DNA from: CALACW01 sp002431305
GTDB taxonomy: Bacteria; Bacillota; Clostridia; Oscillospirales; Acutalibacteraceae
DNA: 19,170 nt
Direction of reading: 5' to 3'
NCBI GenBank assembly: GCA_937890355.1
Contig: CALACW010000118.1
Coordinates: forward strand, 1 to 19,170
This document shows positions 6,299 through 15,200 of the stretch, piece after piece. The number at the start of each line of letters is the position of its first letter. The first letter of the stretch is position 1. The position numbers were made by a program, and so were the translations under genes. The notes beneath the pieces were generated by a model that saw nothing but the letters and a program-made list of their open reading frames with translations, was not told where the DNA came from and searched no databases.

Positions 6299-7162
6299 TC
6301 AATTTATCTCGGAAAGCACCTCGTGCAAAGCCGACGCGGCGGCGTTGAACGCGTCGCGGTTGGTCGGATAAGTGTAGTCGGCTTTGAGTTTATGAATCGT
6401 ACCGCCCGACTTTTCGAGGTTTTCGAGTCCGTCGAATACTTTCAGATGCGGTTCAAGCGTAAGAAAATGCTTTCCGTCTTTCTTATTAAATTCGGTAAGG
6501 AGTTCTTTTATATGACCGTCGCCGAGCCCGGGAGGCGTAACTCCGCCGTCCGAATATCTCGCGTCCTTTACGTGCATATACTCAATATAATCCTTAAGAA
6601 GCGAATACGCGGGAAGAATATCGACTCCGCACTGAATGAAATTCGCAGGGTCGAATATACCCTTTATTTTGCCCTTAAAAGTCGTAAGTATATCTCTGCA
6701 CCTGTCCTCGGTGTCGCCGTAGATATCCTTTTCGTTTTCGTGACAGCAGTAAATCCCGCATGAAAGTGAGTAATCCGCCATTTTTTCAAGTCTTTCGAAA
6801 ACGGGATTTCTTGCTTCCTCGGCGGTGTATCCGTCATAATAAAAGCTGAACATGCGTATATATCGGGTTCCCAGTATGCACGCGTTCTCTACCGTCTGCT
6901 TAAATTTTTCCATATGAACATTGAAATCATCTTTAAGCTGGATTTTTCCGAACGGGGAACCTATAGCGGAAACGCCGATTCCGTTGTCGTCAAGAATTTT
7001 TTTAAGCTCCTTAGCCTGAGCGGACGAATAGTCGGCTATGTTAACACCGTCAATGCCTCTGGGCTCGATATGCGTAATGGAATTTGCTTTTAATGCGTCT
7101 ATCTGTTCGTAAATCGTGCTGCCGCCCTCGTCGGCAAATGCGGAAAGTACAAATTCTGCCAT
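6299..7162 (-). CDS. Sugar phosphate isomerase/epimerase, TIM barrel (AP endonuclease 2 superfamily)
   Basis: A 287-residue cytoplasmic enzyme of the xylose-isomerase-like TIM-barrel family. Conserved metal and catalytic positions are HENEKD (141-146, E142), DPANF (D171), HVKDA (H197, D200), GLGDG (212-216) and LEPHL (E237). Members isomerise or epimerise sugars, keto sugars, inosose or hydroxypyruvate, and the substrate cannot be told from sequence. ATG 7162 has GAGGAG 8 nt upstream. It lies 31 nt downstream of glgA. A second member of the same superfamily, only distantly similar, opens this operon at 10805-11656. The shared operon suggests a role in carbohydrate use, but this is an inference. 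Confidence 0.88.
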   Translation of the reverse strand: MAEFVLSAFADEGGSTIYEQIDALKANSITHIEPRGIDGVNIADYSSAQAKELKKILDDNGIGVSAIGSPFGKIQLKDDFNVHMEKFKQTVENACILGTRYIRMFSFYYDGYTAEEARNPVFERLEKMADYSLSCGIYCCHENEKDIYGDTEDRCRDILTTFKGKIKGIFDPANFIQCGVDILPAYSLLKDYIEYMHVKDARYSDGGVTPPGLGDGHIKELLTEFNKKDGKHFLTLEPHLKVFDGLENLEKSGGTIHKLKADYTYPTNRDAFNAAASALHEVLSEIN

Positions 7163-7193
7163 TTTAATTTCTCCTCGATTTTCCGAATTTTAA

Positions 7194-8618
7194 TTATCCC
7201 TTAATAAGCTCTTTATACATCTTTATGTATTCGTTGGCTGATTTAGCCCATGAGCAGTCGCACGACATAGCGCGTTTTACGAGTATCTGCCATCCGTCGT
7301 GATCCGCGTAGCCCTCGAACGCGCGTCTTAACGCATGCATCATATCGTGAGCGTTGTACGTCGGGAATGTAAAGCCGTTGCCCCCGCCCAGTCCGCTGTC
7401 GAATACGGTGTCTCTTAAACCGCCGGTTTCGCGTACTACGGGTATCGAGCCGTAACGAAGCGCGATCATCTGCGAGAGTCCGCAGGGTTCGCTCTTTGAG
7501 GGCATTAAGAATATATCCGAACCCGCGTAAATCTTAGAAGCCAGGTCGGGTCTGAATGCGAGAGTAAGACTTACTCTGCCGGGATATCTCGACGCGATAT
7601 CCTTAAAGAACGACTCAAACTGCCACTCGCCCGTGCCGAGAATTATAAACTGCGCGTCGGATGTGCAGATTATCTCTTCAAGCACCGCCTTTACGAGGTC
7701 GAATCCCTTATGCGCCACGAGTCTCGAAACCATAGCGACAACGGGAACGCCGGGCTTTACTTCAAGTCCGAATTCTTTCTGCATCATGGCTTTGTTCTTA
7801 GCCTTGTTCCCGGGTTTATCCGCCGAATAGTGAGCGTAAATATCCTTATCCGAAGCCGGGTCGTACATATCGTAGCTGATACCGTTTAAAATACCCTGTA
7901 ATTTCCACGCTCTTTCGTTTAAAATCGTGTCAAGTCCGTGCGAATACCACGGGTCGAGAATTTCCTTTGCGTACGACGGACTTACAGTCGTAACTTTATT
8001 GGCGGTCTCTATCGCGCCCTTCATAAAGTTAATGCATCCGTCGTATTCGAGCAGGCTTCTGTCGTTTTCACTCAGTCCGATAACATCCTCTAAAAGCTCG
8101 TTGCCGTACTTGCCCTGATACTGAATGTTGTGAATCGTAAATACGGTCTTGATGTTCTCATAACCGGGCATCGCCGCGTAAATCGCACTGTAATAAACCG
8201 GAACGAGAGCCGTCTGCCAGTCGTTGCAGTGAATTATGTCGGGTTTAAAATCTATAAACGGTATAATCTCAAGAACCGCGCGGGAGAAGAATGCGAATCG
8301 CTCCGCGTCGTCATAATGACCGTAAAGCCCCTCGCGCTTGAAATAATACTGATTATCAAGGAAATAATATACAACGCCGTTTCTGCGAAGCTCGAAAATA
8401 CCGCAGTACTGACGTCTCCACGCTACAGGGACGGAAATATGAGTTATAAACTTCATCTCGTCCTTATACTCCTGCTTAATGCCGTCGTATAAAGGCATTA
8501 CTACTCTGCATCCTACAAGACGTTTTCTCAGCGCCTGCGGGAGGCTTCCGGCAACGTCTCCGAGACCGCCCGAAGCTGAAAACGGCTTACATTCGCTGAC
8601 TGCATACAATACTTTCAT
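7194..8618 (-). CDS. glgA: Glycogen synthase GlgA (ADP-glucose starch synthase, GT5)
   Basis: A 474-residue GT-B glycosyltransferase that elongates alpha-1,4-glucan from ADP-glucose. The N-terminus is MKVLYAVSECKPFSASGGLG, followed by DVAGSLP. The GT5 catalytic module is complete: VFTIHNIQYQG, PVVAMVSRLVAHKG, PSKSEPCGLSQMIALRYGSI and ETGGLRDTV. The usual ADP-glucose-binding KTGGL motif reads ASGGL here, so position 15, Lys in E. coli GlgA, is Ala. ATG 8618 fits AAGGAG 10 nt upstream; a GTG at 8627 lies inside that site. It starts one base after the ParA stop, so translation is probably coupled. No glgB, glgC, glgD or glgP lies in the window. Confidence 0.93.
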   Translation of the reverse strand: MKVLYAVSECKPFSASGGLGDVAGSLPQALRKRLVGCRVVMPLYDGIKQEYKDEMKFITHISVPVAWRRQYCGIFELRRNGVVYYFLDNQYYFKREGLYGHYDDAERFAFFSRAVLEIIPFIDFKPDIIHCNDWQTALVPVYYSAIYAAMPGYENIKTVFTIHNIQYQGKYGNELLEDVIGLSENDRSLLEYDGCINFMKGAIETANKVTTVSPSYAKEILDPWYSHGLDTILNERAWKLQGILNGISYDMYDPASDKDIYAHYSADKPGNKAKNKAMMQKEFGLEVKPGVPVVAMVSRLVAHKGFDLVKAVLEEIICTSDAQFIILGTGEWQFESFFKDIASRYPGRVSLTLAFRPDLASKIYAGSDIFLMPSKSEPCGLSQMIALRYGSIPVVRETGGLRDTVFDSGLGGGNGFTFPTYNAHDMMHALRRAFEGYADHDGWQILVKRAMSCDCSWAKSANEYIKMYKELIKG

Positions 8619-8619
8619 T

Positions 8620-9396
8620 TCATACACTCTCCTTGTTATTGTTCTTTAAAAATTCGTCCGCAAGCGCAAGGTACGCCTGCGAGCCTTTCGACGCGCGGTC
8701 GAAATATATAATCGGCTGACCGAAGCCCGGAGCCTCGCTCAGTCTGACATTACGCGGAATAGTCGACGCGTATACTTTTTTCGGGAAGAATCTCTTAACC
8801 TCGGTTACGACCTGCTGGGTTAAATTCAGCCTGCCGTCGAACATTGTAAGAAGCACACCCTCGATGTCGAGATACGGGTTGTACGCTTTTTTAACTTTTC
8901 TTGCAGTGTTCATAAGCTGGCTCAATCCCTCGAGCGCGTAATATTCGCACTGAATGGGGACTAGGAAAGTGTCCGAAGCCGCCAGCGCGTTGAGTGTTAT
9001 AAGCCCGAGCGACGGCGGACAGTCGAGGAATATGAAGTCGTAATCCTCCCAGACTCCGGCAATCGCCTTTTTCAATATGCTCTCGCGGTGAGGCATGTCT
9101 ATAATTTCAAGCTCCGCCCCCGCAAGGTCCATATTCGCGGGTATAATATCGACGTTTTCGAACGCCGTTTTGATTATAACGTCCCGAGCCTCGGTCTGAC
9201 CCGTCAGCACGTCGAACGACGATTTTTTTATCTCTCTTTTATTTATTCCGTAACCGCTCGTGGAATTTCCCTGCGGGTCTATGTCCGCAAGCAGAACTTT
9301 ATATCCCTTGCTTCCCACGGCGGCGGACAGATTGACGGCGGTCGTTGTCTTGCCGACTCCGCCCTTCTGATTGAGGATAGAAACGGTTTTTGCCAT
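8620..9396 (-). CDS. parA: ParA/Soj family partitioning ATPase without an adjacent ParB
   Basis: A 258-residue deviant Walker ATPase. The P-loop KGGVGKTT is at 11-18, DIDPQGNST at about 38-46, and FLDCPPSLG carries the Walker B/switch region. The late IPRNVRLSEAPGFGQPI and YFDRASKGSQAY segments are typical of chromosomal Soj. ParA dimerises on ATP, binds DNA nonspecifically and moves ParB-parS complexes or other cargo. ATG 9396 has AGAGG 7 nt upstream. Normally soj is followed by parB/spo0J, but here the next gene, one base downstream, is glgA and no ParB candidate occurs in the window. It may partner with a distant ParB or position something else. The family is certain; the role is not. Confidence 0.92.
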   Translation of the reverse strand: MAKTVSILNQKGGVGKTTTAVNLSAAVGSKGYKVLLADIDPQGNSTSGYGINKREIKKSSFDVLTGQTEARDVIIKTAFENVDIIPANMDLAGAELEIIDMPHRESILKKAIAGVWEDYDFIFLDCPPSLGLITLNALAASDTFLVPIQCEYYALEGLSQLMNTARKVKKAYNPYLDIEGVLLTMFDGRLNLTQQVVTEVKRFFPKKVYASTIPRNVRLSEAPGFGQPIIYFDRASKGSQAYLALADEFLKNNNKESV

Positions 9397-9408
9397 GGTC
9401 TTACCTCT

Positions 9409-10779
9409 TTAAACGTTAATTTTTTTGACTCTCTCGGCTTCTTTTCTTACATTTTCCGGGCTCGGTCCGCCGAGAGACGTTCTGCCCGTTACGCAGTTTT
9501 CGAGATTGACAGCCGAGTAAACGCCGTCGTCGAAAAGCTCGCTTGCATTTTTATATTCGTCCATTGTAAGAGTTTCGAACGTTTTTGAATTCGCAATACA
9601 GTACGCGACGAGTCCGCCCGTGACTTTATAAGCGTCTCTGAACGGCATGCCCTTTGAAACGAGGAAATCCGCGCAGTCGGTCGCATTTATAAATCCGGAA
9701 GCCGCCGCGGCGCGGAGATTTTCGCGCTTTACGGTCATTGTTTCAATCATCGGAATGAACGCCGTAAGACACGCCTTTACGGAGTCTATGCTGTCAAAAA
9801 TCGCGTCCTTGTCCTCCTGCATATCCTTATTGTATGCGAGCGGAATTCCCTTCATTACGGTGAGAAGCGCCATGTTATCACCGAACACTCTGCCTGACTT
9901 GCCCCTTACAAGCTCCGCGATATCGGGGTTCTTTTTCTGAGGCATAATGCTCGAACCGGTCGAAAACGCATCGTCAAGTTCTATGTATTTGAATTCATGC
10001 GAACACCAAAGGATTATTTCCTCCGAAAAACGCGAGAGATGAACCATGATTATCGACATTACGCTCGAAAGCTCTATGCAGAAATCCCTGTCGGAAACGC
10101 CGTCGAGCGAGTTGTGACAAACGTCGTCCATATTGAGAAGCTCCGCTGTCTTGTTTCTGTCGATAGGGTAAGTCGTTCCCGCGAGCGCACCGCAGCCGAG
10201 GGGCGAACGGTTGAGTCTTAAAACGGCGGAATCGAGTCTCTCCTTATCTCTTAAAAACATCTCGGCATACGCGAGCATATAGTGACCGAATGTGACGGGC
10301 TGTGCGCGCTGTAAATGCGTGTAACCGCTCATGACCGCGTCCGAATATTTTTCGCCCATATCGGCAAGAACGCCGATAAGTTTAGTGAGCATTTCGCGTA
10401 CCGTTTTACATTCGTTTCTCAAATAAAGTCTTACGTCCAGAGCGACCTGGTCGTTTCTGCTTCTCGCGGTGTGAAGTCTCTTGCCTGCGTCGCCTATGCG
10501 CGAGGTAAGCTCGCCCTCGACAAACGTATGGATGTCCTCGCTGTCGGCGGGAATTACGAGAGAACCGTCGGTAAGGTCTTTTTCTATTTCCTTTAAGCCG
10601 TTTATAATTTTGTCCGCGTCCTCCGGCGTTATTATACCGTTCATTCCGAGCATTGCAGCGTGTGCGATACTGCCTTCGATATCCTCTTTATACATACGGC
10701 TGTCGGTTCGAATAGACGAGTTAAAATCGTTCGTCGTTTTCGAAACCTCTTTGCTGAATCTGCCTGCCCAAAGTTTCAT
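9409..10779 (-). CDS. argH: Argininosuccinate lyase
   Basis: A 456-residue cytoplasmic enzyme of normal length that cleaves argininosuccinate to arginine and fumarate, the last step of arginine synthesis. The N-terminus MKLWAGRFSK, TARSRNDQ (104-111), YTHLQRAQP (153-161, probable catalytic His155) and the fumarase-superfamily signature GSSIMPQKKNPD (275-286, catalytic Ser277) are all present. ATG 10779 has AAGAGGA about 8 nt upstream. It sits 25 nt after an isomerase/epimerase gene and 12 nt before parA. The usual partner argG is not in the window, so the gene has been separated from the arginine cluster. Confidence 0.96.
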   Translation of the reverse strand: MKLWAGRFSKEVSKTTNDFNSSIRTDSRMYKEDIEGSIAHAAMLGMNGIITPEDADKIINGLKEIEKDLTDGSLVIPADSEDIHTFVEGELTSRIGDAGKRLHTARSRNDQVALDVRLYLRNECKTVREMLTKLIGVLADMGEKYSDAVMSGYTHLQRAQPVTFGHYMLAYAEMFLRDKERLDSAVLRLNRSPLGCGALAGTTYPIDRNKTAELLNMDDVCHNSLDGVSDRDFCIELSSVMSIIMVHLSRFSEEIILWCSHEFKYIELDDAFSTGSSIMPQKKNPDIAELVRGKSGRVFGDNMALLTVMKGIPLAYNKDMQEDKDAIFDSIDSVKACLTAFIPMIETMTVKRENLRAAAASGFINATDCADFLVSKGMPFRDAYKVTGGLVAYCIANSKTFETLTMDEYKNASELFDDGVYSAVNLENCVTGRTSLGGPSPENVRKEAERVKKINV

Positions 10780-10804
10780 TTATATTTCCTCTTATTCCTC
10801 TTGA

Positions 10805-11656
10805 TTAATTATTTTTCATAGTCTCTCTAAGAAAGTCTACGGCTTTTCTTATATCCTTTTCGGGGTCGTCGCCGACTTCGCGCTCTATTGTAAGGAATCC
10901 GTCGTAGCCTATCTCCTCAAGAGCCTTTAAGTACGCAGGGAAATCAACGCTTCCCTCGCCGAGCGGAACCTCGATAAACGAATCCTCGGTAACGATAACG
11001 TCCTGCTTTATGCCGTAGATAACCTCGGGGTCGAGATAATAAAGCTGTCTGCCGTCCTTTGCATGAGTGTGGACAATATAGTCCTTAAGATTGTGAACCG
11101 CCTTAACCGGGTCGTCACCCGTAACCATGACGAGATTCGCAGGGTCAAGATTGACCGCAACGCCTCTTGAATTGAGAGAATCAAGGAAACTTTTAAGTGT
11201 ATGAGAAGTCTCGGGACCCGTCTCTATCGCAAAATGAGCGTCAAGTTTGTCGGCGTATTCTGCAAGAGAGAAACACGCCTCCTGCATGATTTTGAATCTG
11301 TCGCAGTCGTGATTCTCGGGGACAACGCCTATATGCGTAGTTACTATATTTGTTTCGAGATCCTTTGCAAGGTCGAGAATTCTCTCCGACTTCTCGACTT
11401 TCATCGCGTTGTTTTCTTTAATTGTGAATCCGCCTGTGCCGAGGTCTCCGCACAGCGCGGAAATGACGAGTCCGTTGTCCTTAACGAGCTTTAAAAACTC
11501 TCTTCTCTTTTCGGGTGTGAGATTTTCGGGAGCCATCTCTCCGCGCGTAGAGTAAACCTGTATACCCTTTGCGCCGATTTTCGCCGCCTTTTCAACCGCC
11601 GTTCTGATATCGCAGCGGAAGCTGTCTATTATAACGCCTATGGGAAAATTCTTCAT
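10805..11656 (-). CDS. Sugar phosphate isomerase/epimerase, TIM barrel (AP endonuclease 2 superfamily)
   Basis: A 283-residue TIM-barrel enzyme, first gene of the six-gene operon. Likely metal and catalytic positions are E145 (HFAIETGPE), D171 (NLDPANL), H198 with the nearby Asp (HTHAKDG) and a late Glu (LTIEREVG), plus the usual LGEGSVDFPAYL loop. Start 11656 has GAGGA 7 nt upstream. An in-frame ATG at 11671 would add five residues but has no ribosome site. The leader of about 58 nt follows a good promoter (11721-11749). Substrate is unknown; relatives act on inositol-derived or keto sugars. It differs clearly from the second family member at 6299-7162, so the pair is not a recent duplication. 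Confidence 0.88.
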   Translation of the reverse strand: MKNFPIGVIIDSFRCDIRTAVEKAAKIGAKGIQVYSTRGEMAPENLTPEKRREFLKLVKDNGLVISALCGDLGTGGFTIKENNAMKVEKSERILDLAKDLETNIVTTHIGVVPENHDCDRFKIMQEACFSLAEYADKLDAHFAIETGPETSHTLKSFLDSLNSRGVAVNLDPANLVMVTGDDPVKAVHNLKDYIVHTHAKDGRQLYYLDPEVIYGIKQDVIVTEDSFIEVPLGEGSVDFPAYLKALEEIGYDGFLTIEREVGDDPEKDIRKAVDFLRETMKNN

Positions 11657-11720
11657 AACGAGTCCTCTCATTCGATTTTTTGTTTAATTTGCTTATTCGG
11701 TTATATATTTACTTGATAAT

Positions 11721-11749
11721 AGTATAACGCGGATAGTTATTTATGTCAA
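11721..11749 (-). promoter_or_regulatory. Promoter of the isomerase-argH-parA-glgA-isomerase-CPBP operon
   Basis: Minus-strand TTGACA (11744-11749), 17-bp spacer, TATACT (11721-11726). The start would be near 11714. No internal terminator is seen between here and 5118, so one transcript of about 6.6 kb is likely. Confidence 0.8.
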
Positions 11750-11843
11750 TAAAAAGAAAAAGAGGATAATATAAAAGAGGGAGCATAGAAATCGAACGGA
11801 TAAAAAAACAGACAAAAAAATTTAAAAAACTTATAAAAAACGC

Positions 11844-11872
11844 TTGACAACCCCGTTACTCTCTGCTATAAT
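11844..11872 (+). promoter_or_regulatory. Promoter of tRNA-Leu
   Basis: TTGACA (11844-11849), 17-bp spacer and TATAAT (11867-11872) match consensus exactly. The start would be near 11879, 15 nt before the mature tRNA 5' end. Confidence 0.9.
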
Positions 11873-11893
11873 ACAAAACGTTCCACGGAACAT

Positions 11894-11977
11894 GCGAGAG
11901 TGGCGGAATCGGCAGACGCGCACGTTTGAGGGGCGTGTGGTAATCCCGTACGGGTTCAAGTCCCGTCTCTCGCACCA
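11894..11977 (+). tRNA. tRNA-Leu(GAG)
   Basis: A full cloverleaf of 84 nt including the encoded CCA. The acceptor GCGAGAG pairs with CTCTCGC. The anticodon stem is 11921-11925 with 11933-11937, the loop is TTGAGGG and the anticodon is GAG at 11928-11930, reading CUC and CUU. A long variable arm (about 12 nt, as in class II leucine tRNAs) is followed by a T-arm ACGGG-TTCAAGT-CCCGT. It has its own consensus promoter and a terminator immediately after. Confidence 0.97.
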
Positions 11978-11978
11978 A

Positions 11979-12020
11979 AATCGGCAGGCTTCTATTGAAG
12001 CTTGCCGATTTTTTCTTTTT
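11979..12020 (+). terminator. Terminator of the tRNA-Leu transcript
   Basis: A stem of about 14 bp, AATCGGCAGGCTTC with GAAGCTTGCCGATT (one G-U), has a TATT loop followed by TTTTCTTTTT. It begins 2 nt after the CCA end. Confidence 0.92.
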
Positions 12021-12094
12021 ACCTCTTCACTCTTCGCTTTTTATGATCCGCGGGATTATTTCATATTACAAAAGAATATTATTATAAAATAAAC

Positions 12095-12132
12095 AACCGG
12101 GGCTTGATTTTTACATCAAGCCCCGGTTTTGT
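12095..12132. terminator. Bidirectional-looking terminator downstream of the large glycosyltransferase
   Basis: A perfect 13-bp stem AACCGGGGCTTGA / TCAAGCCCCGGTT (12095-12107, 12116-12128) has an 8-nt loop. Minus-strand reading gives TTGTTTATTTT after the stem, terminating the gene that stops at 12242. Plus-strand reading gives TTTTG, a second stop for tRNA read-through. Confidence 0.85.
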
Positions 12133-12241
12133 TATAAAATCACAAATCATATTTTTGAAAACAGTCTCGGAAAATCCTCCGATCCGGAGAGAACTTTTAA
12201 AACATTGCCTGTAACCTTTCTTGCCGAATTTGCGGATAAGA

Positions 12242-15200
12242 TTATCTGTTTTCTCCTCTTACGATAAGGTCTATCTCTCTTTCGAGTACGATATCCGCCG
12301 AGCTCTGACGTCTTACTCTTTTTGCAGCGTTTTCCGACATTTTAAGAAACAGCGACGGATTTCTGACGAGTCTCAATATACCGCGTGCGATTCCTTTGTA
12401 ATCTTCGTTACCCGCCAGCACCGCGCATGTTTCGTCCGTAAATTCGCCGACCGCCGCGACGTTATTAGTTACAGGAACGAGTCCCGAGGACATAGCCTCG
12501 TCGCGGGAAACTCCCTGCGTATCCATTCGCGTCGTACATAAAAATATTCCGTGCGTTTTGTGCTCTTTCGCAATCTCCTCGGGCGTGAGATAGCGCTCGT
12601 ATAAATTCACGTTTTTAAACCGCTTAAGCGATTTCGTGTCCTCTTTAAACCTCGCGCCCTCGCCGTAAATGTCGAACGTCATCCTTTTAAATTCGGGATA
12701 TTTTGAGAGTTCGGCTATAGCCTTCGCCGAAATGTCGTTGGCGTAATTCTTATTTGCGAACGATTTTACACACAGAATGTTAAACCGCTGACCGGCGGGC
12801 TTTTTTTCGTACGAAAACAAATCCGTATCTATGCTGTTGTGAATGACTCGGCTGTTTTTTTCATCGAATTCAAATCCGTAATCCTCGCTCACTGTACGTT
12901 TTAAATATTCCGATACAAATACAAACATTATATTTCTTTCCGACGATTCGGCATAGACCTCGCGCCATATTTTTTCGTTCTTTTCGAATTTTAATTTTGC
13001 CTGCCTGATTTCGTTCTCGGTTACGTAGTTATAGCTTCGCCTGTACCAGGGCTGGATATCGGCTCCGTGGGTGAAAATATACGTATCAACATACGGCAGC
13101 AGAGGTTTCAGCGCGCTCCATATATACGAATCAAGAAAATGGACAAATATTCGTTTTACTCCCGATTTTACAAGACTTTTAAGCCCCTCGGCGTTTGCTG
13201 TGCAGACGTTTATCCCGTCGTATTCTCTGTATGAAACTTCCCTTACGTCTTTTATTACGGCAACGTCGAATATCCTGCCGGATTTCTTCATTCCCTTTAC
13301 TCTCGTGTGCACAAACATATATTTATATATGTCGTCATACGACGGATATCCCCGGCATACAACAAGCGAGTCCGAGCGCGGAAACAGCGTAATTTCACCG
13401 AGTCCCGTATTCTTCCCGCCGACCGTAATACGGCTGAGCCGAGCGCGCCCGGGTCCCTTCGGTCTGAATCCTATTTCACAGTATTTCGTCCCCTCGGGAA
13501 GAGCAAGTTTTTCGTACCTGTTCAAATGCGGGAAAAGCGCGCCGATTTTATTGCCGTACAAGTCGTAACAGATTGTTACACATATTAAGTCAAGCTCGCC
13601 CGAACCGCCGAAAAACACGGGCAGGACCCCGTCGGACATGTATTTAACCGGCTCGAACCGTGATTTTTTAATATAGATATAGTCGTGCGTATTCTCTTTA
13701 AGCGTGCTTATTATAACAAGATTCTTACCCTCCGATGAAAGTCTTACGTTTCCCGTTTTCAGAGCGGACGAAGCAAACTCATTGAGTTCAAAATCAAGCG
13801 CGTCCGGGTCTTTCGGCGCGGGTTTTACCGACTGAGAATATTCGATTATCTTTTTGAATTCCATACCCTTATCCGGTATAAACAAATCATCGCACTCACT
13901 GCACCTGTCAAGCAGAAAATTTTCGCAGTAATTAAATTCATCCGCAGAAAACAGCCCCCCGCACTCAATTTCATAATCCGAGTTTATATCCGCGCCGAAA
14001 AGAAGCTCGCTTTTTACAACGCTTCTGCGCAAAGTTATTCGCTTTACCGGCGTGTACGCGGGGTGAATCTTCTTAAGACGCACCGCGCCGCCTTCGCACG
14101 AATAAAAAGAGCCTTTACCAACGCCGTTTGCGGGATAGTAACGCAGAGTCAGCATCAAGTCAAGCAGATAATTTTCCCCGTAGTAATCCCCCGCGCAGAA
14201 AAACGCGGTAAAACCTCCGTCCGGCGCTTTAAATTCGGAATCGGGGCGGATAAAAACAAGGCGTTTATTCTCATAGCTTTGATTTTCGAACATTTTAATA
14301 ACCCGCCCGGCTTCGTCCGAATCCTTTACAATCGAGCAGACGGTCACCGGCGTGCTTTCTTTTTTGAGCGGGCGTGAAAAAACCTTTTGGCAGACATACG
14401 AAAGCCTGTCCTCGTAAAGATGCTCCTTCAAAACGGCTCTGAGTCCTGAAAGTCTGTACTTTCTGTAAATTTCCGGGCTGCCGGCGTATTTTTTTAAATT
14501 CGAAACCATGGTATCGGCGCAGTCCGTACTTATTGTCAGATCTCCGAAATAATTCACAAGTCCCCGCGAATAATTGCCTGCGGTAACCGTATTCGACGCA
14601 AGCATTTCAAACACTCTGCGGGCAAACATGCTCTGAGATTTGCTGATGGAATTCATGTTGACTCCGCACATATACCCCTTGTACGCTCTGTCGATTTCAT
14701 CCGGAGACAGGGAACCGACTATGTTATTGTCGTATTTTTTCGGAAAACGATGCTCGGGCAGAGCGGATTTATAGTTTCTGTCGAAAATATCAAAACCGCC
14801 CTCAAAGTCAAAGACATCCGCAAACGAATCAAAAACGCGCGAACGCGATTCGTATTTATGATAATAAGCGCCCGCAAAACAGAATTTGGGCTTGCGGTCG
14901 TATTTTTCAATCGGATTGTGAACTGCGGGCTGAGCCGCAAAATGAAGATGATAAACCCTGCCGTGATTAAGATGCGTTTTATATTCGCTGACGCAGTCTA
15001 TATCGGTGGTAAATACATAATCGGCATACGATGCGGTTATCATAAAACTGTCGGTGTATACGGGATCTTCTTTATTCCAAAATACAATCGGTATTTTATT
15101 TTTTCGGCAGTAAATACACAGTTCGTTCATCTCGTGGCTGTATCTGTCGACTTTTCGAAACCACGACGAATCTTTTCCCTTCCACGCCGATTCGATAAAA

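Noticed and set aside
12129..12241. A 30-residue open frame on the minus strand after the large glycosyltransferase, ending just before the terminator.
   Set aside because: It has no start codon with a ribosome site and is out of frame with the upstream gene, whose C-terminus (EREIDLI...) is a natural GT4 ending. It is treated as 3' untranslated sequence with a small CTCCG/CGGAG hairpin, not as a frameshifted tail.
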